Notes: a model not told the origin generated them from the sequence alone. A DNA stretch of 64,000 bases from Phytopseudomonas punonensis (GCF_900142655.1 NZ_FRBQ01000014.1:1-64000); one strand, 5' to 3'; counted from the stretch's first letter, positions 19,847 to 28,377 are shown. Program-made: numbers and translations.

Positions 19847-19893
19847 GAGCAGTGCAGCGAGCAGTGCAGCACCTCAGTGCAGCACCTCAGTGC
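19847..19893. repeat. Short tandem repeats across the LysR stop codon
   Basis: Two 12-bp copies of GAGCAGTGCAGC are followed by nearly two 13-bp copies of ACCTCAGTGCAGC. The last copy contains the stop codon of the minus-strand LysR gene. Slippage here would change the protein tail or move the stop. Confidence 0.7.
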
Positions 19894-20786
19894 ACCTCTG
19901 CCGCCACCGCCGCCCGGATCGCTTCGAGCAGCATCATGCAGGCCGGGTTGTCGTTGTTGCTGCGCCAGGTCAGGTGCAGCTCGCTCTGAATCCCTTCACC
20001 CAGATCGATCTCGCGAAAGGTCACCTCCTTGAACACCACGTTGGTGGCGCAGCGCGGTACCAGGGCCAGGCCCATGCCGGCGTTGACCAGCGCCAGAATG
20101 GTCAGCGAGGAACCCAGCCATTGCACGTATTCCGGCGCCACGCCGGCCGAGCGGAACATGCCGGTCAATAGTTCGTTGAACGGTGGGTAGGCGGCGTGCG
20201 AGTACATCAGAAAGGGCGCGCAATCCAGGCTCCTGACGTCAATCTGCTCGACCGTGGCCAGCGGGTGTCCGCTGGGAATGGCCAGCACGAACGGCTCGCG
20301 CACCAGACACTCGTTTTCGTAACCAGCCTGCAATAGCGGCTGGCGCACGATGCCCAGGTCGATACGCCGGGTGCGTAACGCTTCGTGCTGCTGATGGGTG
20401 TTCATCTCGCTCAGGGAAATCTTCACCTGGGGCTGCTTGAGCCGGGCCTCGGCGATCACCCTGGGCAGGAATTCATACACCGCGCTGCCCACGAAACTGA
20501 TGCTCACCGAACCGATATCGCCGGCCGCGAAGCGTCGCGCCGAGGCCGCTGCCTGGTGGGCGCGCTCCAGCAGGTGCTGGGCTTCGATGAAAAACGCGCG
20601 GCCTGCCGCAGTCAGCGCCACGCTGCGCGTACTGCGGGTGAACAGCTCGACACCGAGGCTGTGTTCGAGCAGCTGGATCTGCCGGCTTAGCGGCGGCTGG
20701 GTCATGTTCAGCCGTTCGGCGGCGCGGCGAAAGTTGAGTTCGGTGGCGACAGTGGTGAAACAGCGCAGCTGGGCGAGCTCGAACAT
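19887..20786 (-). CDS. LysR-family regulator, probably of glucarate dehydratase
   Basis: A 299-residue LTTR with HTH MFELAQLRCFTTVATELNFR and RLNMTQPPLSRQIQLLE, then a typical effector-binding domain (GSVSISFVGSAVYEFLP). The start at 20786 matches the family, and an upstream extension does not. It is divergent from gudD with a 131-bp shared promoter region containing AATCTAGATT. By context it would respond to a sugar acid. The regulated gene is inferred, not shown. Confidence 0.88.
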   Translation of the reverse strand: MFELAQLRCFTTVATELNFRRAAERLNMTQPPLSRQIQLLEHSLGVELFTRSTRSVALTAAGRAFFIEAQHLLERAHQAAASARRFAAGDIGSVSISFVGSAVYEFLPRVIAEARLKQPQVKISLSEMNTHQQHEALRTRRIDLGIVRQPLLQAGYENECLVREPFVLAIPSGHPLATVEQIDVRSLDCAPFLMYSHAAYPPFNELLTGMFRSAGVAPEYVQWLGSSLTILALVNAGMGLALVPRCATNVVFKEVTFREIDLGEGIQSELHLTWRSNNDNPACMMLLEAIRAAVAAEVH

Positions 20787-20815
20787 TGATCTAATTCCGG
20801 TATCAATCGAATGCC

Positions 20816-20825
20816 AATCTAGATT
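20816..20825. promoter_or_regulatory. Palindrome in the LysR/gudD divergent promoter
   Basis: AATCTAGATT is a perfect 10-bp palindrome. Similar half-sites flank it (ATCTAATT at 20789, ATTAGAC at 20823). It sits midway between the two divergent starts, as expected for an LTTR binding region. Confidence 0.4.
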
Positions 20826-20917
20826 AGACGGGATCAATGCCCGCGTACATGATCAGCAGCGACTGCTAATCAGGCGCGCTTGAAAGCATCCGTTGCGCCA
20901 CTTCGAGGAGAATGAAC

Positions 20918-22192
20918 GTGAAGATCAAACAGGTACGGGTGACACCGATTGCCTTTCGCGATGCACCCTTGCTCAACGCCAGCGGCATCCACGAGCCCTA
21001 TGCCCTGCGTTCGATCATCGAAGTGGAAAGCGACAACGGCTACATCGGCCTGGGCGAGAGCTATGGCGATGCGCCGGTGCTCAGCGTGCTGCAGGCCATG
21101 CAGGATTCACTGGTCGACCTCGACCCGTTCGACCTCAACGGTCTGCGTGCCCGCGTGGTGAAAACCGTCGCTGCGCTGAAACCAGGCACCGCTGGCGCCG
21201 AACTGGCGCCGGGCTCGCACCCGAGCAAGCAAGTGGCCAATGCCTACTCGGCGTTCGAGGTAGCATTTCTCGATTTGCAGGCGCGTTCGCTGGGTATGCC
21301 GCTGGTGGATCTGCTCGGTGGTGCAGTGCGTGACGAAGTGCCGTTCAGCGCCTACCTGTTCCTCAAATACGCCGAGCACGTGGGTTCGCCCTACAAGCCG
21401 GATCGCTGGGGGGAGGGCATCAGCCCCGAGCAGATCGTCGCCCAGGCGCGCACCATGATCGAGGAGAACGGCTTTAAGAGCATCAAGCTCAAGGCCGGCA
21501 CCTTGCTTGGCCCGGAACACGAAGTGGCCTGCATCAAGGCGCTGCGCCAGGCTTTCCCGGGCACGCCACTGCGCATCGACCCGAACGGCAACTGGTCGGT
21601 GGAAACCTCCCTGCGCATGGCCGAGCTGATGGGGGATGACCTGCAGTATTACGAAGACCCGTGCCCTGGTCTGGAAGGCATGGCCGAGGTGCACAAGCGC
21701 ACCGGTATTCCGCTGGCGACCAACATGGTGGTCACCGATTTCGACGAGTTCCGCCGCAGCGTGGCGCTAAACAGTGTGCAGATCGTGCTGGCCGACCACC
21801 ATTACTGGGGCGGCCTGCGTGACACGCAGATTCTGGCGCGTATGTGCGACACTTTCGGCCTTGGCGTGTCGATGCACTCCAACTCGCACCTGGGCATCAG
21901 CCTGATGGCCATGACCCATGTGGCAGCCGCGGTGCCGAATCTGTCTTACGCCTGCGATACCCACTACCCGTGGCAGGAACCGGATGAGGAAGTGATCAAG
22001 GGCGGCAAGCTGCCCATCGTCGATGGCTGCGTGAAGGTCTCTCGTACTCCTGGCCTGGGCGTAGAGCTGGATTACGACCAACTCGCCAAACTCAATGATC
22101 AGTATCTGACCTGCGGCATCCGCTCGCGCAACGACGTGACTCAGATGCAGAAGTACGACCCGAGCTGGAAAGCGCTCAAGCCGCGCTTCTGA
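20918..22192 (+). CDS. gudD: Glucarate dehydratase family enzyme (enolase superfamily)
   Basis: A protein of about 424 residues that would dehydrate D-glucarate to 5-keto-4-deoxyglucarate. The KxK base pair of the glucarate dehydratase group is in SIKLKAG (about residue 190). Metal-ligand segments follow (LRIDPNGNWSVE, YYEDPC), and the catalytic histidine loop is VSMHSNSHLGIS. A GTG at 20918 is preferred over the ATG at 20912 because GAGGAG ends 7 nt before the GTG but only 1 nt before the ATG. No transporter or downstream aldolase of the pathway is adjacent. Confidence 0.92.
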   Translation: MKIKQVRVTPIAFRDAPLLNASGIHEPYALRSIIEVESDNGYIGLGESYGDAPVLSVLQAMQDSLVDLDPFDLNGLRARVVKTVAALKPGTAGAELAPGSHPSKQVANAYSAFEVAFLDLQARSLGMPLVDLLGGAVRDEVPFSAYLFLKYAEHVGSPYKPDRWGEGISPEQIVAQARTMIEENGFKSIKLKAGTLLGPEHEVACIKALRQAFPGTPLRIDPNGNWSVETSLRMAELMGDDLQYYEDPCPGLEGMAEVHKRTGIPLATNMVVTDFDEFRRSVALNSVQIVLADHHYWGGLRDTQILARMCDTFGLGVSMHSNSHLGISLMAMTHVAAAVPNLSYACDTHYPWQEPDEEVIKGGKLPIVDGCVKVSRTPGLGVELDYDQLAKLNDQYLTCGIRSRNDVTQMQKYDPSWKALKPRF

Positions 22193-22200
22193 TTTGACGG

Positions 22201-22230
22201 GCGCATGGCTTCTGCCTTGAAGCCATGCGC
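22201..22230. terminator. Perfect 12-bp hairpin between gudD and the convergent gene
   Basis: GCGCATGGCTTC and GAAGCCATGCGC pair perfectly around a 6-nt loop just after the gudD stop, and just after the stop of the convergent minus-strand gene. There is no long T run on either strand. It could end both transcripts. Confidence 0.65.
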
Positions 22231-22235
22231 GTCTG

Positions 22236-22661
22236 CTACTGGTTCACGGCTTTTTCGATGTACTCCACCGCTTGCGCGACGGGGATGGTGAAAATGCCAC
22301 CTTCGTCCGCGTCGAACGCGGCTTTCCAGTGGCCGTAGCCTTCGGAAATATCCGGCATTGGCGCGCCTGAATCGATCAGCTGCGTCACGCTGCTCTGCAG
22401 CGCCGCCTCGCTGATGGGTAGGTGGGGCAGGTCGATCTGCAAGCCGCCTTCAATATGTGGGTTCCTGAGTTTCAGGCCGTCCAAGGCAATGTGATAAATC
22501 GGCCCGAGTTTTTCGTGCGGGTCTATCTGCACGATATAGAGCCGTGAAGACTCTTCGCCCGCACGGGTCTGGTAATTCCAGACCTGGCCTTCTTGAAAGT
22601 TCCCCGCTGCAGATACTGACATGCTGAACCCCGCTAGCAATGAGATGGCTGCCTGTTTCAC
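22236..22661 (-). CDS. Small secreted hypothetical protein
   Basis: A protein of about 141 residues of unknown function. The start is placed at a GTG whose first bases overlap the stop of the upstream gene as GTGA. That yields a signal peptide, KQAAISLLAGFSMSVSAAG, then GNFQEGQVWNYQTRAGEESS. The latter resembles small periplasmic proteins that begin with a QVWSY/T segment. The protein is acidic with no cysteine after the signal. The coupled neighbour is also secreted, so the pair probably works together in the periplasm. Confidence 0.65.
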   Translation of the reverse strand: MKQAAISLLAGFSMSVSAAGNFQEGQVWNYQTRAGEESSRLYIVQIDPHEKLGPIYHIALDGLKLRNPHIEGGLQIDLPHLPISEAALQSSVTQLIDSGAPMPDISEGYGHWKAAFDADEGGIFTIPVAQAVEYIEKAVNQ

Positions 22662-22993
22662 AGGGCAGGGTCCGGGAACGGCAATTGATCCTGCGAAACG
22701 CTGGGTTGGGCGACCCATTTTTCGCCCTGGCGGTAAAAGTCCGCCTGTGTCTCACTGCTGCCGGCGCCCATCATCACTGCTACGGTGCAGGCGATCTGCC
22801 CTTCGTGCTCAGCCTCGAGCGCGGGGATACAGGTTCCCAGCTTGACGCTGGCCTGCCCGGCGAGCTCATCAGCCATCTGCATCATCTCCAGAATGGCTTG
22901 GGTCGCTTGCTCTGGTGACGGGCGCGGCAGCTCCTGGGCCTGCAGGGTGGTGGCGACAAACAGTGAAGTGAATAGCAATGTTGTCTTGAGCAT
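22658..22993 (-). CDS. Small secreted hypothetical protein
   Basis: A 111-residue protein with a signal peptide (MLKTTLLFTSLFVATTLQA/Q). The mature part is helical and contains two cysteines (KLGTCIPALEAEHEGQIACT) that could form a disulfide. I do not recognise the family. It is the first gene of a two-gene unit with translational coupling to the next. Confidence 0.65.
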   Translation of the reverse strand: MLKTTLLFTSLFVATTLQAQELPRPSPEQATQAILEMMQMADELAGQASVKLGTCIPALEAEHEGQIACTVAVMMGAGSSETQADFYRQGEKWVAQPSVSQDQLPFPDPAL

Positions 22994-23053
22994 GATCGAT
23001 CCTTGTAGGTGCTCTGCGGTTGGTCGGTAAGTGTTGTAGGGCGCGTGCAGGTG

Positions 23054-23611
23054 TCAGTGCTTCATGAGCAAGTCGTGGGCTTCACGGCTGTTAATCACCT
23101 GTGCGTATTCCTCGTGCAAGTTGGCCAGTGCCATGGCGTGTACGTCATCGGCGCTGCGCAGCACGCCGTTATAGTCGCTCTTGGCAAAGGTAAAGCAGCC
23201 ATCGGCGACCACGTAGGTGCTGAAGCCCAGATTGCCCGCCGTGCGTGCGGTTGCCTCCACGGAGTTGTTGGTGCTGACGCCGACGATCACCAGCGACTGG
23301 ATATCCCGCACATGCAGCCAGCGCTCCAGCCCGGAATTGATAAAGGCATCCGGCACGTTTTTCTCGACCACATGCTCATTTGGCAGAGGCAGCAGAGCCG
23401 GCTGAAATTCCGCGCTGGGCTGGCCCGGTGCGAACAGCGAGCCCGTTGACCGGGAGATATGGCGTACATGCACCACTGGGGCGCCAGCCACCCGCCATTC
23501 CTTCAGGAGTTCGCCGATGCGTGCCGGGGCATCGGGATTGTTGCGATCACCGGCTGCTGGCTCGAGCATGCCGCGCTGCATGTCGATGATGATCAGGGTG
23601 GGCTGGGTCAT
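23054..23611 (-). CDS. Isochorismatase-fold protein with Ser in place of the catalytic Cys
   Basis: A 185-residue protein of the cysteine-hydrolase/isochorismatase superfamily. Two of the three catalytic positions are kept: Asp10 in LIIIDMQRGM and Lys84 in VVEKNVPDAF. The nucleophile position in the GxxTxxCVxxTA motif reads GVSTNNSVEATA, so Ser117 replaces Cys. It therefore cannot be a normal cysteine amidase, although isochorismatases proper work without the cysteine. It lies divergent from a sigma-54-promoted gene. The start has AAGG 7-8 nt upstream. Confidence 0.85.
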   Translation of the reverse strand: MTQPTLIIIDMQRGMLEPAAGDRNNPDAPARIGELLKEWRVAGAPVVHVRHISRSTGSLFAPGQPSAEFQPALLPLPNEHVVEKNVPDAFINSGLERWLHVRDIQSLVIVGVSTNNSVEATARTAGNLGFSTYVVADGCFTFAKSDYNGVLRSADDVHAMALANLHEEYAQVINSREAHDLLMKH

Positions 23612-23692
23612 GGCAATGCCTTATATCGGGTGGAAGGGCACTTCTGGAGTGGTTCTCTATCTATAGGGTTAATCCCCATCTCTCCTCAGTAT

Positions 23693-23734
23693 TGCATCTT
23701 GCACGACCAGAATCTGGCTACCGTGCAGGATGCA
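23693..23734. promoter_or_regulatory. Long inverted repeat, candidate activator site upstream of the sigma-54 promoter
   Basis: TGCATCTTGCACG (23693-23705) faces CGTGCAGGATGCA (23722-23734), 12 of 13 complementary. The spacer holds a small CCAG/CTGG hairpin. Its centre is about 113 bp before the predicted start of transcription, where bacterial enhancer-binding proteins usually bind. Confidence 0.5.
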
Positions 23735-23771
23735 TAGTTCAATTCTTTTTTTTATATAAATAGTCCTTTTA

Positions 23772-23784
23772 AATCAAGGATTTA
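23772..23784 (+). promoter_or_regulatory. IHF consensus site
   Basis: AATCAAGGATTTA fits WATCAANNNNTTR at every fixed position. It lies in an AT-rich stretch 16 bp before the -24 element, where IHF bends DNA so that an upstream activator can touch sigma-54 polymerase. Confidence 0.6.
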
Positions 23785-23799
23785 GTTTTTCTCAATAGC

Positions 23800-23815
23800 T
23801 GGCATGCACTCTGCA
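23800..23815 (+). promoter_or_regulatory. Sigma-54 (-24/-12) promoter
   Basis: TGGCATGCACTCTGCA matches TGGCACGNNNNTTGCW at all but two positions. The invariant GG and GC are separated by the required 10 bases. The gene starting at 23857 lies 42 bp downstream. Confidence 0.7.
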
Positions 23816-23856
23816 ATATCCCTCTCATAAGGAACACCACTCAGAGGGTACGAGCC

Positions 23857-24207
23857 ATGCAATACGCCATCCAGCATCTGATCGAGAATCTCCCGGATCA
23901 CGTAGTCGATTTCAAAAAACGCCCGGACGGGATGTTGCTGATGACGTTGCGCAAAGACGATGAAGTGGTCTTCGTGAAGGCCATTGATCGTCAGACCGTA
24001 TTTTGTGAAACCCGCGTTGAAGCGCTGCTGCACGAGATCATGCGTGACAGTAAGCTGATCAGCGGCGAGATCAACTGGAAAGGCCAGGGTGCTCAGTGGA
24101 TCGATCGCACACTGCCAACCTTTACTGGTGCACCGATCAATCCGACAGCTGCCAAGCTAATGTGGTCGCGCCGCAATCGTGACGGTAGCTACCGCGCCAC
24201 TGCCTGA
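23857..24207 (+). CDS. Uncharacterised 116-residue protein under a sigma-54 promoter
   Basis: I do not recognise this cytoplasmic protein (no signal or membrane segment). The N-terminal half reads like a small beta-sheet domain (DGMLLMTLRKDDEVVFVKAI). The C-terminal half is basic with WKGQGAQWIDRTLPTF and ends in a WSRRNRDGSYRA tail. It is a single-gene transcript bounded by its own sigma-54 promoter and a strong terminator. This suggests a regulated response to nitrogen, carbon or a stress sensed by an enhancer-binding protein. The Shine-Dalgarno GAGGG is 9 nt before the ATG. Confidence 0.75.
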   Translation: MQYAIQHLIENLPDHVVDFKKRPDGMLLMTLRKDDEVVFVKAIDRQTVFCETRVEALLHEIMRDSKLISGEINWKGQGAQWIDRTLPTFTGAPINPTAAKLMWSRRNRDGSYRATA

Positions 24208-24230
24208 TCTGATTCAACGGCTCAAAAAGA

Positions 24231-24250
24231 AGCCCCGCCTAGGCGGGGCT
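24231..24250. terminator. Bidirectional terminator
   Basis: AGCCCCGCCT/AGGCGGGGCT is a perfect 20-bp palindrome with TTTTT on the plus strand and an A-rich run before it (TTTTT-like on the minus strand). It ends both the orphan gene and the convergent ppk2 gene. Its stem resembles the nrdB terminator. Confidence 0.9.
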
Positions 24251-24279
24251 TTTTCGTGCTGGTGTGACAGGTTCTGCGC

Positions 24280-25197
24280 TCAATACACCTGCGGCACGAT
24301 CAGCTCTGGCGGCGTCGGGATGCGCGAATAGTCTTCGCGGCGCACCCGTTGCGGCAGCTCGATGGTCGGGTGTTCGACATCCTCGTAGGGCATCTGGCCC
24401 AGCAGGTGGTGAATGCAGTTCAGGCGCGCCTTCTTCTTGTCGTCCGCCTGCACCACCCACCAGGGTGCCTCGGCGATATGGGTGCGCTCGAGCATCACTT
24501 CCTTGGCCTTGGTGTAGGCCTCCCAGCGCCGCCGCGACTCGAGGTCCATGGGGCTGAGCTTCCATTGCTTGAGCGGGTCGTGAATGCGGCTGAGAAAGCG
24601 CAGGTGCTGTTCCTGATCGGAAATCGAGAACCAGTACTTGATCAACTGAATGCCGGAGCGCGCGAGCATTCTTTCGAACTCGGGCACGGTGCGGAAAAAC
24701 TCTTCGTACTGATCGGCGTTGCAGAACCCCATGACCTGCTCGACACCGGCGCGGTTGTACCAGCTGCGGTCGAACAGAACGATTTCACCGGCTGCCGGCA
24801 GGTGTGACACGTAACGCTGGAAGTACCATTGAGTGCGTTCGCGGTCGTTGGGCGCGGGCAGGGCGGCGACTCGGCAAACTCGCGGGTTGAGGCGCTGGGT
24901 AATGCGCTTGATCACGCCACCTTTACCGGCGGCGTCGCGGCCTTCAAAAAGGATCACCACCTTGTGCCCGGTTTTGACCACCCAGCTTTGCAGCTTCACC
25001 AGCTCACCCTGCAGGCGAAAAAGCTCTGTGAAGTACTGGCGCCTGGCGTCCTGTTCACTGCCTCCATGGCTCTGCTCATCGAACAGCGCATTGAAGTTAT
25101 CGCCATCTTCGGCCAGCGCCAGTTCCAGCTCTTCGTCACTGTGGTCGAGCAACTCGCGGTGGATGCGCTGTATCAGGCTGTCTGCGGTGAAGGACAT
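24280..25197 (-). CDS. ppk2: Polyphosphate kinase 2
   Basis: A 305-residue class I PPK2 (thymidylate-kinase-like fold) that interconverts polyphosphate and nucleoside di/triphosphates, usually favouring GTP or ATP synthesis. Walker A is GRDAAGKGG (residues 86-94), Walker B with the lid is LFDRSWYNRAG, and FLSRIHDPLKQWKLSP is the family C-terminal motif. It is divergent from pstS, so stored and imported phosphate are handled from one 227-bp promoter region. No clear Shine-Dalgarno is visible at this ATG. Confidence 0.95.
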   Translation of the reverse strand: MSFTADSLIQRIHRELLDHSDEELELALAEDGDNFNALFDEQSHGGSEQDARRQYFTELFRLQGELVKLQSWVVKTGHKVVILFEGRDAAGKGGVIKRITQRLNPRVCRVAALPAPNDRERTQWYFQRYVSHLPAAGEIVLFDRSWYNRAGVEQVMGFCNADQYEEFFRTVPEFERMLARSGIQLIKYWFSISDQEQHLRFLSRIHDPLKQWKLSPMDLESRRRWEAYTKAKEVMLERTHIAEAPWWVVQADDKKKARLNCIHHLLGQMPYEDVEHPTIELPQRVRREDYSRIPTPPELIVPQVY

Positions 25198-25361
25198 GGC
25201 GGCGGCTCACGTGATGAATGCGTGGCAAGTGATAGCCGCAATTTGTTACGCGGCCATTACAAGCGCTGGCGTCACCGCGCGGGCCGGCCGAATAGCGGCG
25301 AGCTCCCTCTCTGGCGGCTTTTTAACGCTCTAAAAAGCAACGCGTGGGCGATCAGCCAGTA

Positions 25362-25380
25362 CTTGTCACAAAAGCTTCAT
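25362..25380 (+). promoter_or_regulatory. Candidate Pho box upstream of pstS
   Basis: CTTGTCACAAAAGCTTCAT carries two 7-bp half-sites in 11-bp register (TTGTCAC, GCTTCAT), close to the PhoB pattern CTGTCAT-N4-CTGTCAT. TAGGAT follows as a possible -10. PhoB box degeneracy makes this a moderate call; the context (pstS, ppk2) supports it. Confidence 0.55.
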
Positions 25381-25424
25381 AGGATTGATGCAAAGTGCTG
25401 GCTCCCGCTCACAAGGAGTCCCTA

Positions 25425-26456
25425 ATGAAAAAGCTAATCAAGTCTGCCGCCATCGCCGTCACGGTTTCTCTTTGTGCCAGTTCGGTCTCCTTCGCCGCGG
25501 AAAATGTGCGCTTGACCGGTTCTGGTGCCAGCTTCCCAGCACCGATTTACCTGACTTGGTTCAAGGATTTCAGCAAGAACACCCCCGGCGTCACCGTTGA
25601 CTACCAATCCAAGGGTAGCGGTGCCGGTGTACAGGATTTTCTGAACAAGACCGTCGACTTCGCAGCTAGCGACTCGGCAATGTCGGACGCAGATATCGCC
25701 AAGGTCGCCGAAGGCGTACAGCTGCTGCCGATGACGGCGGGCGAAATCGTTCTGGCCTACAACCTGCCAGGCAACCCGAAGGGCGTTAAGCTGCCGCGCG
25801 ACGTTTACTCGAATATCTTCCTGGGCAAGATCACCAAGTGGAACGACCCGCAAATCGTGGCTGCCAACCCTGAGCTGAAACTGCCTGATCTGCCGATCAC
25901 CGTCGTCGTGCGCGCTGACTCCAGCGGCACCACTGCGGTATTCACCAAGCACCTGTCGGCCATCAACGCCGAGTTCAAGAAAGAGCTGGGTGAGGGCAAC
26001 ACGGTCAACTGGCCTGGCAGCGACAAGTTCATCAAGTCGCCGAAAAACGATGGCGTGACCGCTACCGTTCGCCAGACCCCGGGCTCCATCGGCTACATCG
26101 AATATGGCTTCGCCAAACTGGCCAAGGTCGACTTCGCCGCGCTGCAGAACAAGGCCGGTCAATATGTAGTGCCGAACGCTGAAAGCGGTGCCGAAGCGCT
26201 CGCCGCAGTGAATATGCCGGAAAACCTGGTGGCCTGGCTGCCGGACCCGGACGGTGCCAAGTCCTACCCGATCACCACCTACACCTGGATGATCTTCCGC
26301 AAGGACAACGGCAACCCGGCCAAGGCCAAAGCCCTGCGTGAGATGGTCGAGTACAGCCTGACCGAAGGTCAGAAAATCGCCGACTCGATGGGCTACATCC
26401 CGCTGCCGCAATCGGTCGTCGATCAGGTTCGCAAAGCGTCTGCCAACATCCAGTAA
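25425..26456 (+). CDS. pstS: Phosphate ABC transporter substrate-binding protein
   Basis: A 343-residue periplasmic phosphate receptor. The signal peptide (MKKLIKSAAIAVTVSLCASS) is cleaved near SFA/AEN. Phosphate-binding segments are LTGSGASFPAPIY, ASDSAMSD and RADSSGTT. AAGGAG lies 6 nt before the ATG at 25425, which rejects the longer frame. It heads pstSCAB behind a candidate Pho box. Confidence 0.96.
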   Translation: MKKLIKSAAIAVTVSLCASSVSFAAENVRLTGSGASFPAPIYLTWFKDFSKNTPGVTVDYQSKGSGAGVQDFLNKTVDFAASDSAMSDADIAKVAEGVQLLPMTAGEIVLAYNLPGNPKGVKLPRDVYSNIFLGKITKWNDPQIVAANPELKLPDLPITVVVRADSSGTTAVFTKHLSAINAEFKKELGEGNTVNWPGSDKFIKSPKNDGVTATVRQTPGSIGYIEYGFAKLAKVDFAALQNKAGQYVVPNAESGAEALAAVNMPENLVAWLPDPDGAKSYPITTYTWMIFRKDNGNPAKAKALREMVEYSLTEGQKIADSMGYIPLPQSVVDQVRKASANIQ

Positions 26457-26518
26457 TGCTCGCCAGGCCCCTTGCGGTGCACGCCGCAAGGGGCCTGCAA
26501 TTGCGTCGGAATTAGCCA

Positions 26519-27487
26519 ATGACCAGCCCTTTCGTTGTTCCAGACAATCCTGATTCTGCGTGTCAGCCTCCTTCCACGAAGGATTTTCTGGTTGACCGCA
26601 CCTTCCGCGCACTCTCCCGAGTGGGCGTGGTTCTGATTCTGGCGGTGGTCTTCGCCCTGATTTTCGAGGTCGGGCGCAAGGCATTGCCCGGCATGCAGGC
26701 GTATGGTTTCGACGTACTGTTCGGTACCGTCTGGGATGTCAATCAGAACAAGTACGGCATCTTGCCGGCCATTTGGGGCACGCTTTACAGCGCCTTTATC
26801 GCCTTGTTGATCGCCGGGTTCTTCGGCATCAGCATGGCCATCTTCCTGACCCAGGATTTTTTGCCTGCCAAGCTCGCTGCGGTGTTTCGCACCATCGTCG
26901 AGCTGCTGGCGGCCATCCCCAGCGTCGTTTACGGCCTGTGGGGTATCTATGTGGTGATCCCGGCCATCCGGCCGCTGACCACCTGGCTGCACACCGAACT
27001 TAGCTGGATCCCTTTTTTCGGCACCTCGCTGAGCGGCCCGGGCCTGCTGCCTGCCGCACTGGTGCTGGCGATCATGATTCTGCCGACCATCGCGGCTGTA
27101 TCTCAGGACGCACTTTCCAGTGTGCCGATGAAGACCAAGCAGGCCGCCTACGGCATGGGCACCACTCACTGGGAAGCGATTCTCAAGGTGATGGTGCCGT
27201 CCGCTGCGACCGGCATCTTTGGCTCTCTGGTGCTGGGCCTTGGCCGCGCACTGGGTGAAACCATGGCACTGGCCATGCTGGTCGGTAACGCCAACAGCAT
27301 TTCCCTGTCGCTGTTCGCCCCGGCTAATACCCTGGCAGCGCTGCTGGCCCTGAACTTCCCGGAAGCGGGGCCGCGCGAGGTCGAGGTGCTGATGTACGCC
27401 GCGCTGGTGCTGATGCTAATCACCCTGATCGTCAACATCATCGGTTCGATGTTGATGGTCTACGCCCAGCGGGGGAACAAACAATGA
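26519..27487 (+). CDS. pstC: Phosphate ABC transporter permease PstC (short form)
   Basis: A 322-residue inner-membrane permease with six membrane segments. The ABC-permease EAA loop appears as MKTKQAAYGMGTTHWEAILK. It lacks the large extra domain of the PstC that lies with phoU in P. aeruginosa (about 677 residues from memory). It overlaps pstA by ATGA. This length argues for a second, E. coli-like Pst system. Confidence 0.95.
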   Translation: MTSPFVVPDNPDSACQPPSTKDFLVDRTFRALSRVGVVLILAVVFALIFEVGRKALPGMQAYGFDVLFGTVWDVNQNKYGILPAIWGTLYSAFIALLIAGFFGISMAIFLTQDFLPAKLAAVFRTIVELLAAIPSVVYGLWGIYVVIPAIRPLTTWLHTELSWIPFFGTSLSGPGLLPAALVLAIMILPTIAAVSQDALSSVPMKTKQAAYGMGTTHWEAILKVMVPSAATGIFGSLVLGLGRALGETMALAMLVGNANSISLSLFAPANTLAALLALNFPEAGPREVEVLMYAALVLMLITLIVNIIGSMLMVYAQRGNKQ

Positions 27488-28377
27488 CTAACCTGAATGC
27501 TCCTGCCGTCGAAATGCCGAGCCTACAGCGCCGCTTCGAAGGCCGCGCGCTGCGCAGCCTGATGTTGACCAGCGTGGTCTGGCTCGTTGCCTTGCTGGCC
27601 AGCGTGCCGCTGCTCTCCGTGCTCTACATGCTGATCACCCGCGGCGGCGCGCGCCTCAGCCTGGAAGTGTTCACCGAACTGCCACCTACCGGTTTCGAGA
27701 CTGGCGGCGGCTTTGGTAACGCCATGGCCGGTACCTTCGTAATGGTCGGCATCGCCGCTGCCATCGCCGTACCGGTCGGCATCCTGGCGGCGATTTTCCT
27801 GGCCGAGCTGGGGCCGCACAGCAAGCTCGCCAACGCCGCACGCTTCGCTGCCAAGATGCTCACCGGCTTGCCATCGATTCTCGCCGGTGTGTTCGCCTAC
27901 GCGCTGGTGGTTGTTACCACGGGTACTTACTCGGCCCCGGCCGGTGGTGTGGCGCTGGCGGTACTGATGCTGCCCATCGTCGTGCTGACCGCCGAAGAGG
28001 CGATGAAGATGGTGCCCAAGGTCATGAAGGACGCCGCCTACGGTATGGGCTGCACCCGTTCTCAGGTGATCTGGAAGATCATTCTGCCGACCGGCCTGCC
28101 GGCGATTCTGACCGGCGTGATGCTGGCTGTAGCTCGCGCTGCTGGCGAAACCGCGCCGCTGCTGTTCACCGCGCTGTTCAGCAATTACTGGATCTATCAC
28201 GACGGCGAACTGGCCGTGATGAATCCCACGGCATCGCTTGCCGTACTCATTTACAACTTCTCCGGCATGCCATTCGACAACCAGCTTGAACTCGCCTGGG
28301 CCGCCTCGCTGGTGCTGGTGTTGATCGTGCTCATGGTGAATGTCATCAGCCGTATTTTCGGCAAGCCCAAGTATTGA
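27484..28377 (+). CDS. pstA: Phosphate ABC transporter permease PstA (short form)
   Basis: A 297-residue permease partner of PstC. The EAA loop is VMKDAAYGMGCTRSQVIWK. A cytoplasmic N-terminus of about 25 residues precedes the first membrane helix. The start codon overlaps the pstC stop. As with pstC, it is shorter than the phoU-linked pseudomonad version. Confidence 0.95.
   Translation: MTNLNAPAVEMPSLQRRFEGRALRSLMLTSVVWLVALLASVPLLSVLYMLITRGGARLSLEVFTELPPTGFETGGGFGNAMAGTFVMVGIAAAIAVPVGILAAIFLAELGPHSKLANAARFAAKMLTGLPSILAGVFAYALVVVTTGTYSAPAGGVALAVLMLPIVVLTAEEAMKMVPKVMKDAAYGMGCTRSQVIWKIILPTGLPAILTGVMLAVARAAGETAPLLFTALFSNYWIYHDGELAVMNPTASLAVLIYNFSGMPFDNQLELAWAASLVLVLIVLMVNVISRIFGKPKY

Noticed and set aside
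23612..23856. A short frame running 23459-23737 across the divergent promoter
   Set aside because: It crosses the inverted repeat and overlaps the isochorismatase-like gene in antisense; no family resemblance.
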